Origin: Zopfochytrium polystomum
Taxonomy: Eukaryota; Chytridiomycota; Chytridiomycetes; Chytridiales; Chytridiaceae
Assembly: GCA_025765615.1 (NCBI GenBank)
Contig: JAIVFJ010000458.1
Span: 1 to 38,379 of the forward strand
Length of the DNA: 38,379 nt
Direction: 5' to 3'
The notes under the pieces were generated by a model, which was given only the letters and a program-made list of their open reading frames with translations, was not told where the DNA came from and did no database searches. The position numbers and the translations under genes are program-made. Of the stretch, positions 10,882-23,106 are shown one piece after another. Position 1 is the stretch's first letter. Each line of letters opens with the position of its first letter.

Positions 10882-11590
10882 CGTTCGGCCAAGTTGTTGG
10901 CCGTGGAGGTTTCGCTGCATAATTGAGAATTTTTAAAAGAAACTAGAATCCATTTGCCAGACTTTTCGAGTGGACGATTATGTCAGACTGGAAGGACACT
11001 CTACGGCGGATCCCGCCGGCATCCCATCTTCCAAGTAGAATGGACGACTGGATGAGTCGAAACCGGAACGGAAAGCATTATTCACACCTTCGTCCGTCCT
11101 GATGTTCCGTGACAAGTGACTTTGAATTGTCGACATGCCTTTAACGTTTGAAACTCCGATTTCGATTTTGTCCTAAAGAAAGGCGCAAACAACCATTAAA
11201 ACAAGGGGTATAACGAGCCTTGCGTTGTCCTCACCGAAGTGCTCCCTCGGCCGATTGCAGCTATCACTACTCCTCCCCGTACTCGACTGTTTCACCGTAC
11301 TCCTGTGATCCTCATCTTCTTCGTCGAACCGGGTTGATCGCCAAGTCAGTTGCTCAATTTGCTGCGCCCTCTCGTGCCACACAAGAACAGTGAACCCATC
11401 GCTCCACGACGACCAACTCTACCCTCCGCCGCCGGGCCAGCCCCAACCAGAGCAATATAGCTTGCTGAATCAGAACTGACCAACTACATCTCTGTTACCT
11501 CGACGAAATACCCTCAACCCAGTCAGCTTGCTGAATCCATCGCTAAGCCACACCCCGATCGTAGCAAGCGTGCGGGAGGGCTTACTGCTC
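10882..11590. other. Intergenic promoter region with a 13-base direct repeat
   Basis: No believable coding is seen. AGCTTGCTGAATC occurs at 11459-11471 and again at 11525-11537, 66 bases apart, just upstream of the mannosyltransferase start at 11591. This stretch must hold the terminator of the PCID2 gene and the promoter of the next gene. Confidence 0.5.
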
Positions 11591-14500
11591 ATGATCGCTT
11601 GGAGGGCGCTTCGGCGAGGACTTCCGACCTCAAAGATCGGTTCGCGGATCGGGATCCTTGCGTTTTTTGCGGTCCTTGCGTGGGTCGTGTGCTTTGTGCC
11701 CGTGGTAAGGGATCTCGCTCGTATCAGCTCAAAGTTCGAGCTTCGGCAAGCGGGTGAGATTGCCTATCACGAAAAACGACAATTGTTTCCTAACAGATTG
11801 GTACCTTTTCATGATTACTTCGCACTGCCAGTCTCTGAACCGAGTTCAGCGTCACCGGCTGCGAAATCAGTGCCCCTCGAATCCGGACAATCCAGACCGT
11901 CGACAGACGATGCCGCAACAGAAAGTGGGTTCTCTCGCGAAGTACTCGAGCAACGCGAGAAAACCGCCGCCTTTCTAAAAATCGACCATGGAAGTCCTCC
12001 CGCGGCAACGTCGCAAGTGCGTAATGGGGTCATGCTCTACTGCAGTGGGATCATTTCTGAGGCTGATTACCGGGAGTGCACCTATGACGCAGTTGCGGCC
12101 GCTTCGTCGCTGAGGGCCACTGGATCGACCCTGCCGATCACACTTGCTGCGTTGGGCGCAGTAGGGTCGATCGCCAGTGATCTCTGGGTTGATTACCTCT
12201 TGTAAGTTTGGCTTCTGGCACTAGATTGAACTCACGTCCAACTATTAGTTTTCACAACATTTCTATCGTCAATCCTTTCACTACCTCTGCGGCAATAAAC
12301 GCCTCCTCAAATTTGCGGTCAGAGGGGTCGCGGTTTGACCTTTTTGAGGCTCTAACAGCCGTGCCGTTTGAAAATGTGATTGTTATGGACACAAGAACAA
12401 TCTCGCTCAAAGACCCATCATTCCTGTTTGACCGGAAAGAGTTTTTGAACAAGGGCTCTTTATTTTGGACTGGCATTGGTTTGGATTATAAGGACGAGAC
12501 TCGGATTGTGATGCAAGCGATTCTGGGCCGCCAGACTTCTAGGCATCTAAACATACGAGTGCCGGTAAAACCAGAAGGCGAAATTGCGTCAGAGGATTCC
12601 GCCACATTCTCTTCTAGTGTGTTTATTCTTAATCGTAATGTATGCTGGAAAGCAGTCCAGCTTGGTAGTCACTTATCTCAATCGCAAATAGTCTCCAAGG
12701 TAGATTATCATCTGTTAAGGCGGCCAGCAGTCACTATTCGCTAATTCTGCTTATCAGTTACTTTTTGGTGAAGATAGTCTTCTTTATTGGAGCTTTGTGG
12801 GAAGCAAAACGCCATACTATCACGAAATATCACCACCCGCCTTGGTTGGGGCCGTTGTCGGTAGCAAGTCCCCTCAAGGCTCATCAATCATCACCGACGA
12901 CGTTGTTGTCTATGCGCCCTCCGGCAATCGGACATCTGCTCCCGATGACCTGCAGCTTTGTGGGCAAGCTGTGGGCTACGGAGATCCATTTGGCGCTCCA
13001 CAGTCGCTTGGCCGATCGAGCGATACACAGCAGCACCGAATCGCGAAAGTCGACACCTCAAGCCTACTTTTTGTGAACTGGAGGTCATTGGGCCGATACG
13101 CCAAGGGACTCGAGCATTTGCGCGTCGCTGTGAGCGTGGACGCTTCTGCGAAACGGGGTTCCGCGGCTAAGGTGCTGTTCGAAACGGAGCCACGCCGAGG
13201 GGATTTTCATTCATGCAGAATGTTTAAACAAACGTCGGAGGAAAGGGACAGCTTTCAAATCGTCGGTACGAGATGTACATTTTCACTGCGTTGCTCCTTT
13301 CAGCACATTCCTCACGCAATCCGACCCATCTGCTTTCTTTGCAACAGACCTTAGCCAGCTTCACCCGAAGCTGAACTCCAACTTTCACAGCCATAGAAAC
13401 GGAGCTCGCGACGAAAACTTGGCTCAGAAGCTGAAAGCCCGTCGCTTCCGCTCTTCTATCCTTCCTTTCGAAGCCTCTCTCCTTCCTGGCGTTGTGGACA
13501 CGAGCAATCCGTCAGTCTTGTTTGCCCAGCAGGTCAGAAAAGGCACTCGTGGCGTCGTAATCACTGGCTCTGGAAAGCATGCCCACAATGTAATTATGAC
13601 AACTCTTCTTTTGCGAGAAACGGGGTGCAAGCTTCCCGTCGAGTTTCTCTACATGAAGGGTCAGGTCCACGAAGTTGAGCTTCAATGGATTTCGTGAGTT
13701 AGATCCTTTTGAAACTCGCACTGTTCCCTCGATTAAGCTTTCCCTTCTCCTCCAGATCTTTCAACATAACAACTGTTGACTTCGCTCCCCTCATGAAAGG
13801 GTTTTCCGAAGGATGGGGTCGCGAAGAGTGGCGTCTCGGCGCCGCTAAAGTCTTCTCGATTCTTGCTTCCTCATTTGAGGAGGTTCTTTTTCTGGACCCT
13901 GACAACTATGTCTTGAGGGACCCAACCTACCTCTTTGAAACCCAAACATATCGCAAGCACGGATCCATTTTTTGGCCGGACTTTCCAGTGCGGAAAAAGG
14001 GGTTGGCTGTCTGGGATATACTCGAGATGCAGGGTCGCTTCTGGAAGGAGCTAGAATTCGAGACCGGTCAGATCGTCATCAACAAGCGTGCTTCATGGCG
14101 GGGCTTGATGATGACGGTGCACATCTCCAAAGAATCAAACTTCTACTTTAGGGTGAGAAAGTCATGTCAGACTGTATTTTGGCTGAAGCTGATCTGCCCC
14201 ACCCAGCACTTCCTCGGCGACAAGGAGGCGTTCTTCTGGGGCTACGCTTCCTCCCAAACGCCATACTACCTTGCTCCCCACTATATTCATTCCGTCGGTC
14301 TCGTAGTCAACGATGAGTTCCCACGGGGAAACACCAAGATTGGTGTCGACTTTCAAAAGACTCGATTTTGCGGCCAGTCCATGCTGCAAAGCGATTTTCC
14401 TGACCACGAAGCAGGGTACGAGCCCAGGCCGCTTTTTATGCACTGGAACATGGTCAAGCGCAACTACAAGCCGGACGTCAACTATTTTCAAAGTGCTATG

Positions 14501-16289
14501 ACCTATGACTTCCCCAAAGGATTCGAGGCGTCGGATTACGATAATGTGAATTATCACTACTCTGGAAAGTATTACGGACTAGAAAACTGTTTGGCGATTA
14601 AGCCGATCGAAGGCGTCAAGATCCGTTTGTGGGGTGAGTCTCGTATTCTCGTCGAGAGTTTGAATCTCCTGGCCCTGTCCTCTAACGTTTTCTCCGCTCG
14701 CTGCAAACAAACAGACTGGAACGCAATGCACCCTGGCCACAACGAACGATTCCACAAAGCATACCAAATCACACCACCTCTAGGAGATTTCTACAGGAGC
14801 CGATGGCGCAAATTTGCTGCTGAGATACCCGCCTACTCGACAAAGGGCTCACCGACGGAAGGAGGGAAGCGGGGCATCATCATGGTCGGATCCAACGACA
14901 ACATGCACAACATCGTTCGCACGATTCTGCTCATCCGCAGTTCTGGCTCCAAGCTTCCTATTGAAGTTATGTACCGTCCAGGAAAAGTCATCCCGGAGCA
15001 AGTGGAACTGCTAAAGTGAGAAATCTTTCATTCCACGAGGCTTGAGTGTAGGCCCACTGAAATTTTTTGGGGGGACAGGAAACTCGACGCCAGGCCAGTA
15101 AACTTGACCTTTGCTTTTGACGAGCGGAATCCGGAATGGACCGACTGGGAATACCGACAGGGCACAAAGATTGAAGCTATGCTTGTCAGCTCTTTTGACG
15201 ACATGCTCTACCTCGACGCCTCCGTCGACACGATACTTGTCCGAGACCCGGAATTCCTCTTCGACACGCAGAGGTATAAGAACAATGGCGGTCTCTTTTG
15301 GCAGCACTTCAACGCGCGAGACTCAAAGAACCAACTTTGGGAAGCATTGGAGTTGAGGAATACCACACAGGATCGTTCCGAGATGCGGTTTGACCCAGGT
15401 CAGATGGTCATCAGCAAGAAGAGGGCGTGGAAGGCGTTGAAGCTTGCGGAGCACATGCTCACGGACGGAATGTTTTATTCTGATGTGAGTCGAGTTGATT
15501 GTGGCGCTTTTTTCATCTGCAATCCCTCATGAGAGTTTTTTCCTTCTGCATCACAGCGGTTCCAAGGCGAGGCGGAAATTTTCTTCTGGGCCTTTGCGGC
15601 GACCAAGACACCGTACTTCCTCAACCCCCACTTCCTCTCCGTCCTCGGCCTTGTCGTCAACAAGGAGTTTCCAAAAGGACGCAAAACTCCGTCGACTCTG
15701 TCCCCATCGCCCCCGGACACTATCTTCTGCGGCTCCGCGCGGATGCATGCGGACTTTGAGGACTCGGCCGTGGAAGCGGGCGGAGAGAGGCACAAACGAG
15801 ATGCGCCGGGCGTTTCGGCTCCCCCCAAAAATTCCTCCATCACGCAAAACACCACGAAAGGCGGCATCTCCTCCCCCTCAGCATTAGCGCCGCCCTCGCT
15901 ATTCAAACCACGACCCCTGTTTATCCACATGGACTTCATGTCGGATAAGGGCTTCCAGACCGACGTTGACTACTTTCAAAACAGCGTGAGATGGCGGCTG
16001 GAAGGGGATCCCAAGGAAATTCGCTATTGGTCGGGCAAGGTTTCGCCGGCCGATTTCGAGTCGGCAGCGTACGCTGAGGTGGGCGGGTTTCCTGGCTACA
16101 AAAAGTGCTTCTCGCTGAAAAAAGTCAAGGGGGTGGAAGTTATTCTCGATGGTAAGCCTTTACTCTCCTTTTTTAAGGGTGAATACCGTTTCGGGTCATT
16201 AACGCAATCCTTTGCGGAATACAGAGTGGGATCCGAACGACGGAAACGTTTCAGAAAAGTACTGGCACGTTTATAACCGTGTCAAATAA
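11591..16289 (+). CDS. Triple-domain GT71 (Mnn1-like alpha-mannosyltransferase) type II membrane protein
   Basis: Ten exons (11591-12201, 12249-12699, 12758-13265, 13348-13693, 13756-14152, 14207-14633, 14715-15015, 15079-15484, 15557-16151, 16225-16289) join with every phase matching to 1368 residues. A basic N-terminus and a membrane span at about residues 21-39 suggest a Golgi type II protein. Three GT71 domains follow. Each begins with a beta-strand block (GVMLYCSG, GVVITGSG, GIIMVGSN) and carries an (L/I)(K/R)DP.(F/Y)LF motif. GT71 enzymes add alpha-1,3-linked mannose to glycans using GDP-mannose and a metal held by DxD. Domain 2 has DPD at 686-688 and LGDKEAFFWG. Domain 1 has DTR at 251-253 and FGEDSLLYW. 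Domain 3 has DASVD from 1060 and QGEAEIFFW. No start codon or stop lies between domains, and introns bridge both junctions. The family is secure; loss of activity in the outer domains is inferred. Confidence 0.93.
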
Positions 16290-16895
16290 GGTCTTCGGAA
16301 GAAATTCCGGGACAGACCAAATATTCAACGGCAGCGCTACTACTGTTCCCGTTTTTTTATATCTTGCCTTCCCTAAAAGCCCCACTTAATCTCGATATTA
16401 TCATCTTACTATTCGGCACAACGAGTGAAGTTTAGACTGCTCGATTTGATTTTTTGTCCTGTATTAGTAACAAGCAATTGACCCATTTTTCTTCTTTCAC
16501 CTCTACAGCTTGTGACGATGTTACACATTTAAATCAGTTTTTCTTCTACTTGTTTCGCTGATGTGCTCTGCTTTCGCCAGCCTCGGTTTTTCGTCGCATA
16601 AATATTCTAGTAAAATGGACTCTGGATCATACGGTGCCATTCCCTGTTGATGTGCGTCGCGCACGGGTCACGAAAGATTGCGATCTTCTCAAACTCCTTC
16701 GGACGCCGGAACAACCTCAGAATAGTCGGAATCTCTAGAAGACTAAGGCTGAAAGAGCTCTTTCGGGAAGCACCCCTTTTATTACAAGCACCACCTTTCA
16801 GGTTAGTGAAAACCTGAGGCAAACTAAGAGCACAGAAAAACATCAAACACAAGTACACAACATATCTCCATTCAGAGTTGGGTTCCCAAAACCCG
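16290..16895. other. Convergent 3' region, no gene seen
   Basis: This lies between the stop codons of the GT71 gene (plus) and the exomer gene (minus) and is AT-richer than the genes. A 100-codon minus-strand frame at 16607-16909 begins inside the last exomer exon and lacks recognisable motifs, so I leave it as probable UTR. Confidence 0.6.
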
Positions 16896-19800
16896 TCACC
16901 AGTCAACACCCTTCACGCGGAACACCTCGGCGTATCTGGGTGCGGAGGTGGAGACAAAACTTAAAAAAAGACTCTGCGGCGATAAGAAGAGCAGAATCAA
17001 CTTACTCAAAGTACCGCGTGATGAGGCGGTAGCTCTTTTGTGGGACATTCATCGATATCAGCACGTTGTGCACTTTTTGGTAGCCGTATTTTCCAATCAG
17101 GGCGAAAATGGCGCGAGAAATTGGGCTCGGGAACTGTGTGTGAGGGTTTGTGGTGCAAGCAACCAAAAAGAAACAGTTAGGACCAACGCGGTGAGGTCTC
17201 AGCATCTCTCGCACGTTTTTGAAAACAGAAAGCAACCGCAATGGCTCACCGTATTATCCACAAACGCACGGTCCAGTACAGTCACAAGCTTCACAGCCGC
17301 TTTCAGCGCCTCGCGGATCCGGGCTGCCTCCCCTGCACCAGTCTCCTTCTCTCCTCCTGGCGGTGCCCCGTGAATGTCGCCGACGCCCTCGGCAGAGATG
17401 CTCAGCAACCGCAGCCATGAGCGTGCCGAGAAGCGCTGCTCGAGCGAAAGACGGTACGCCACAACGGCGTCGTCCGGGTGGCCCAGCCGCAGCGCCAAGT
17501 CAGCCGTAGATCTCCCACTCCGCCCCTGTCTTGCGGAAAGAGGAGCTGCTTGTATGGCCCGGTGTTGTCGCTCGAGCGGTACTGGGACATTTCCTGCTTC
17601 AAGGCGGTGTACAGGCGAAGGTCGTTGTACAAGACCATGAATAGGTTGTCCAGCCACTTTTCACAGAGACGCTTCGTGCGGAACGTCAGAGCCACACTTG
17701 TCCGCTTTGGTCGCGCGTTCTGCACCAGTCAAAATGTCCAATATGGTTAGTTTTCGGTCGCTCTGTGAAACTGAATAATGGGGAAAAAATGGGGACCAAC
17801 CGGCGTTCGAGTCGTTGTTCTTGTCCCGTCCACGCTTCCCATCTTGTCCTGCGGCTCCTTTGTCTTGACAACAGACTCAGATGGTGCGCTTCCCGTTCCG
17901 CCCCCGGCCTTCTTGAGAAGCTCATCAATGGTCAGCCCCGCGTCTTTTGTCTCCTCTGGTCCGTCCAAAGCGACGCTTTCGAATCCTCCGGCGTCCGCCT
18001 TGTCGCCACTCTCCGTGCCGTTCATGAAAAATGCAGCCTCTTCTTCACTCAAACCACTGGCTTTCCCCTTTCCCTTTTTGTCCTCTGCCTCCTCGTCTCC
18101 GCCCCATGCAATCAGGTCCTCCTTTTTCTCCTCGTTCTTCTCATCACCCTTCAAGACTGCTTTCGGCAATGCTGAAGAATTCTCGCTGACTCCGAGCAAG
18201 TCGACTTCACCTTGTGGCCGAGCAGAACGGTTGTCTTCCTCGTCATCAGCAAGCGCTGCTCCTTCCTCAACCAGCGCCCTCTGGATCCGGTACTCCTCTT
18301 CCATCACAAATACTTTGCTGCGGTGCTTCAAAAGTGCGTCCCAGCCAATCTTGCCAACAATCCGGATCAAAAGCGCGTACGCCTTTGCAAAAGTCCCGCG
18401 CAGGGAAAGCGCTGGAAGACGCTGCAGTTCCGGATGCACTTCAGACTCGCGCGGATCATTGTCGTCGTAGATTGTGCCGTGCTGCTGCTGTTGCTGCGCT
18501 GCCGCTGCTTTGGCGTCGTTCGGGGACGGGTCTTTGTCTGGTGTTTCCGGCTTGAGAGGGAGGTGGATTCGGGCGGGTGGAGGCATTCGTTGCGCATCCT
18601 TTTCACTGAGCGGTCGGAATGGTGTTAGTCTTCGTCATAATCTCACACTCGTCAATTCAATTACCAGTATGTGAACATGGGGCAGGAGTTAAGCGCGAGC
18701 AACGCCGACTCGTAATCACCCATTTGAATGTAAATGTCTGCCAGCTTTGCCCACGTCACGTACTCAGACGGCGAGGCTGTAACAGCCATTTTGGCAAGCT
18801 TTGCCGCCATGTCAAGTTTTCCCTTCGGAGGTGAAGCAGTCAAGTTAGTCAAAAACGCGACATCCGGTTCAACAAGTTTGCCACCTTTGACTTCAAGAAA
18901 TCAACCTGAACAAGCAAGATCCCGTAGCTGTGTGGCATCCGCTTGATACCATCGAAAAGGGTCTTCACGGCCCTGATTTCATCATCTTGTTCGACCATTC
19001 AGGTCAGAGGAAAAGATATAGATGCAATGATAAAAGCAGGTTGAGGCCTCACCATCCCCGATGTAACTCCTTGCCAGCGCTGCCGCAACTTCTGCGTCCT
19101 TCTCAAACAGTCCTTCCAAAAACCTTGCTGCCATGTTCAATCTTCCGCTTTCTGTGAAATACTTCATGACTCCGTTCGTCAAGTGGTTTGAAAAGTATGT
19201 TGCGACTTGGACTTCCGGCTCCGTTCCAAGCTGCCATCCCTTCCAGAATTCAGCTGCAGCTGCATCGAGGAAGCGCTTTTCGACCGAAAGAGTTGGGAGT
19301 GGGTCCAGTTTGCGGAGGCCAAGGAGAGGGCGGCCGTCGTTCCCATCTGGTTCGTCGTTGTCATCGAGGATGGCGCGGAGGATAGCAGACACAAAGGTTT
19401 CTTGCCAGAGAGCCGGGTTGGTGATGGGATGTCTACGGTTGGTGGTTTGAAGTCGTCAGAATAGGAATGAAAGTAAGCAAAAGTTCTTTCCGCGTCGAAC
19501 TCAACTTGTCACCGCGCAGGTCAACTGCGTAGCTTTCGACTCCACCTGGGATTCGAACTTCGACACGAACATCCACGCGAGAAAACGCGTTGAAACAGCA
19601 GTAAGTTCCGGATCGGAGTTTCCACGGATTTGGTTGTTTCGGGTTGACGGGACCCTGGAGAAGAAATAAACGCGTTGGATTACCGAGGGCATTTCGAATC
19701 GACAAAGCCGAGCTGAATGCTTACGATGCTGTATGACAGTGAGTTCAGATATGCTGCAAGGGTGGCCGAGGAGCTGAATAAGATTGTGAGACGGACTTTC

Positions 19801-20241
19801 GTTTACAGCACCAGCAAGCGCTCACCTTGAATCAACGCCGAGAACATAGTGGTAAGATCCGAGCTGACAAGCAACCATGAGAACACGTAGATTGAGGCAC
19901 GCACGCGTCCCCTGTCGCGATCTCCACGCGTCCACGCCGCCATAGCCACTCGCACTGTTGGGATGAGCCAGCGCCACTTACGTCCTTCACCAGGGCTTTT
20001 GGGTTCGTCTTGATAATATGACACAAGTCGGGTGGCCCTAGCTCACGGAAGGTCGCTTCGAAAATTGGTTAGTCATCCGCCGTAGCAAAGAGAGCAGGAA
20101 GTCCATCGACGCATACACACCAAGCGACTCGGTGCGTGCGATGATGGCCTCGCCAACCTCGTTCTCATAGAACTCGGCGATGCCTGGGACAAATTGCAAA
20201 CGAGAGTGTTTCTGATTAGTCTGTGATCGACGGTTGGCCAT
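16896..20241 (-). CDS. ChAPs family exomer subunit (Bud7/Bch1/Chs6-like)
   Basis: Twelve exons (20241-20121, 20055-19982, 19863-19826, 19775-19725, 19654-19506, 19432-19053, 18985-18885, 18822-18665, 18605-17801, 17719-17250, 17133-17006, 16935-16896) give about 836 residues. ChAPs proteins bind Chs5 and Arf1 at the trans-Golgi and carry cargo such as chitin synthase to the cell surface. Conserved blocks are FRELGPPDLCHIIKTNPKAL, LGSYHYVLGVDSSSSATLAA, CCFNAFSRVDVRVEVRIPG, TPR-like YVTWAKLADIYIQMGDYESA, LALNSCPMFTY, KDAQRMPPPARIHLPL and the ending FRVKGVDW. An acidic linker unlike the yeast proteins (about residues 450-550, with EEEAAFFMNGTESGDKADAG) lies in the long exon. Apparent errors are two extra bases near 19742 and two one-base insertions near 17520-17540. 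Branch sites GACTAAC precede two acceptors. The start at 20241 is tentative; an exon further upstream is possible. Confidence 0.9.
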
Positions 20242-20899
20242 GCCAGAATCTCTCGCAAAGCTGGGCCGTGGGAGGAATCCTGCTGCTGTTCTCGACGGAC
20301 AGATTGGATGTCGTCATTGCAATGATGAAGGCGCCAGATCGCTGGAGCAAAAGCCCTGTCCATCTCCGGATCACGTTGACCGCGATCACCTACTCCGATC
20401 GCGCGACCCGATACCGGCACTTCACATCACACCGCACGACCAGAAGCTGGAGGTCCGCAGCCTCAGCACCATGTTCAGTAGGCGCACTTGCAGTCGTACC
20501 TCGCAAAACCGTTGGGTCCGAGATCACAACCATCGCCAACGGCCAGGTCGCTAATTTTTCTTTTTCCTCGGCAATATACAATCAATTTGGTGTGAACACA
20601 ACGTCAGCGAAAGCCCCCCATTCCATGTAACTGCATGGCGCCGACGGTAGAGACGGGGGTTTGTTAAATTGCACATTGTGGCATCATATTGTGGGTGCCG
20701 TAAGGTACCGAGCCACCGCGGCGCAACCATTATCAGCAATGAAAAGAAGGCACCCGTTCCTTTTGGTCGACAACGTGGAATTTCATCGACAGATGTACTA
20801 TGAGGCAGTTGACGTTTGCTTAAGATTGTACGAAACAGCGCGGGCGTGGATCTGCCTTCACGGACAAAAAAAAAGCAGCCGGTCACTTCAGAAGAAAAT
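20242..20899. other. Intergenic; contains the outer flank of a tandem duplication
   Basis: This holds the upstream region of the exomer gene. From about 20700 the sequence matches 22145 onward (shared GAGCCACCGCG, then CAACCATTAT and GAAAAGAAG). No coding is supported. Confidence 0.5.
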
Positions 20900-21704
20900 T
20901 TAAGGCTCGACCCTCCTAGGAGACGTACGAACCATCAAACCCAAATACTCTTGCGCGTACCAAACGTGCGCAAAGTACACCCTCGCCACACACATCGTGA
21001 CCGCGTCGAAAACGGTGCCGGACGCACGGTTGGGGACGAGGTACGCGGCGCCGACGACCACGGCGACCGCGGAGACCAGGAACGGGCGACGGCCGTTCAG
21101 CGTGAACGACGGGTGGAACGAAAACAGGGTGAGGAAGAGCAGCACAAATGTTTCAAGAAGGTGAATGTCGCGGAGGACGGGCGGGGGCGTTATGGTTTGG
21201 ATAATCATGATGGTCAGCGCAATCCAGATAAGGGAGATTGCTGGCGCGAGGCTAAGGGGGTTATATGTGATTTTTTTTTTTAGTGGTTGTGAGCGGGGTC
21301 TTCGGTTTAGTCGACGGCGATCTCTGGAAACTCAAGCAAAAGGTACAAAATTTACTTACTAAGCCGCCCACCTCGATGTGGCTGGGTCCTTAGAGTGGGT
21401 CATAATGTCGATAAACACGAGGAGGAGGAGGACGCGCCAGAAGCTGGGGAAGGAGTGAATTTGGTTGTTGGGGAAGTGGCTTCAGTTTAATGGGGGTCGA
21501 GTGAAGGCGACTGTTGAGGGACGAACTCAACTGTGAGGGAGCGACCGGTTCGGCAGGTACGGTTTGCCGCGATACGAAGAAGTGGAGGAGGGTGTCGACA
21601 GCCAGCCAGAGCCTCTTCCTGGAGACCGGCCCGGGGCCACTCAAGATGCCGTACCGGCGCTCCTCGATGATGGTTGTGGGCAATGGTGACTCCACGTTGT
21701 TCAT
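20900..21704 (-). CDS. Multi-span membrane protein of unknown family, copy A (C-terminus truncated)
   Basis: Three exons (21704-21532, 21443-21360, 21251-20900) join to about 202 residues. Donors are GTTGAG and GTAAGT; acceptors are CCCCAG and CCTTAG. The N-terminal part reads ERRYGILSGPGPVSRKRLWL, then SRQTVPAEPVAPS. Hydrophobic segments follow: WRVLLLLVFIDIMTHSKDPA, a span around LIWIALTIMII, one around ETFVLLFLTLFSF, and SAVAVVVGAAYLVPNRASG, then ARVYFAHVWYAQEYLGLM. Compared with copy B the end is cut short: after GLM it reads VRTSPRRVEP and stops. The bases beyond still resemble copy B, including GTGAAGGCA.ATCCAC, but with stops and a loss of about ten bases. I do not recognise the family. 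Several membrane spans are seen; the function is unknown. Possibly a decaying copy. Confidence 0.6.
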
Positions 21705-22273
21705 TTGCTGGGTGTGCGAGCTGAATCTCAGAGGCGACAGGGTGGTGGAAGACCCCTTTTGGCCGCGTCCGTTTTTGTTTTTTTTTTTTTTTTGTCTTTT
21801 CTGCCCGCCTTGGCACCCTTGCGACTGCGCGACGGCGGAAGCTGGGAACCAAAGGCCGACAGAGAGCGCTTGCGGCTAGCGATTCGTGCACGCCCGCATG
21901 CTGCAAAGGGACGTACAAGCCTTTAGATGGTAGTTTTATCTATCGGCGGCTGGCGGTTCGGTCAAAACTCTTTCTTTGCTTGTTGGCGGCATAGGTCTGT
22001 GTTACCCGGCCGAAAAAAACGTCTCGTCGATAGATAATAGTGAAAAATTTGGATATATCGTCTGCGGGAAGGGAAAGCCAACGCGAAGCAGGCGGAAAAC
22101 ATCGCCGATATGGGTCCAGGTAACAAAGGGTGTGTACTCGATTTTCTACTTGAGCCACCGCGACACAACCATTATGATCAAAGAAAAGAAGTCTCGGCAA
22201 CTTAGACTTTCGTTTTGGAGGACATATTATGGGGCAAGTGCAAGAACACAACAGTACAAAGTAGCTCAGAAAC

Positions 22274-23106
22274 TCAAGGGTGTGGATTTGCCTTCACGAA
22301 CAAAAAACAAAGTAACCAAAGAAACAAGGTGCCCGTCATCTTGGACCCAAATTCAAAGGTCCACCCTTTCGGTGACGAATAATACATCAAACCCAAATAC
22401 TCTTGAGCGTACCAAACGTGCGCAAAGTACACCCTGGCCACACACATCGTGACTAGGTCAAAAACCGTCCCAGACGCACGGTTGGGGATGAGGCACGCGG
22501 CACCAACGACCACGGCGGCGGTGGATACGAGAAACGGGAGACGGCCCTTCAGCGTGAACGACGGGTGGAACGAAAACAAGGTGAGGAAGAGCAGCACAAA
22601 TGTCTCGAGAAGAGCGATGTCGCGGAGGACGGGCGTGGGCATGAACTTGATGCTGATGATCGTCAGCGCAGTTCGGATGACTACGATGCTGAAGGGATTT
22701 TTTTTTTTTCGGTGGGTTTGAGCGGGGGGTTTTACTTCAGGCGGAAACTCACGCGGAAGGAACAGAATATACTTACGAAGCCTCCCACCTCGATGTAGCG
22801 GGGTTCTTAGAGTGGGTTATAATGTCGGTGAATACGAAAAGGAGAAGGACACGCCAGTAGTAGCTGGGGATTTGATTTTTAGAAAAGAAAGGAAGCGGGG
22901 AGTGGGGGGAAGGGGAAGGGCAAACTCAACTGTGAGGGAGCGATGGGATCGGCAGGTACGGTTTGCCGCGATGCGAACAACAAGTAGAGGAGGGTGGCGG
23001 CGGCCAGCCACAGCCTCTTCCTGGACACCGGCCCGGGGCCATTCAAGATGCCGTACCGTCGCTCCGCCACCATGGCTCTGGGCAAAGGCAACTCCGCGCC
23101 GTTCAT
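22274..23106 (-). CDS. Multi-span membrane protein of unknown family, copy B
   Basis: Three exons (23106-22931, 22863-22777, 22688-22274) give 225 residues with all phases matching, and the intron positions are identical to copy A. The start ATG lies at the same aligned place as in copy A (MNGAELPLP versus MNNVESPLP). Conserved segments are ERRYGILNGPGPVSRKRLWL, ASRQTVPADPIAPS, ITHSKNPATSRWEAS, MPTPVLRDIALLETF, FHPSFTLKGRLPFLVS, GTVFDLVTMCVARVYFAHVW and YAQEYLGLMYYSSPKG. The protein ends in a further hydrophobic span (TLFLWLLCFLFVKANPHP). That makes about five membrane segments. No catalytic motif known to me is present. Copy B looks like the intact member of the pair. Confidence 0.68.

Noticed and set aside
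16607..16909. 100-codon minus-strand frame after the exomer gene
   Set aside because: It overlaps the last exomer exon in another frame, and its remaining residues match nothing recognisable.
19545..19570. GTTCGAATCCC on the minus strand, like a tRNA B box
   Set aside because: It lies inside a conserved exomer exon (VRVEVRIPGG), and no A box or cloverleaf is present.
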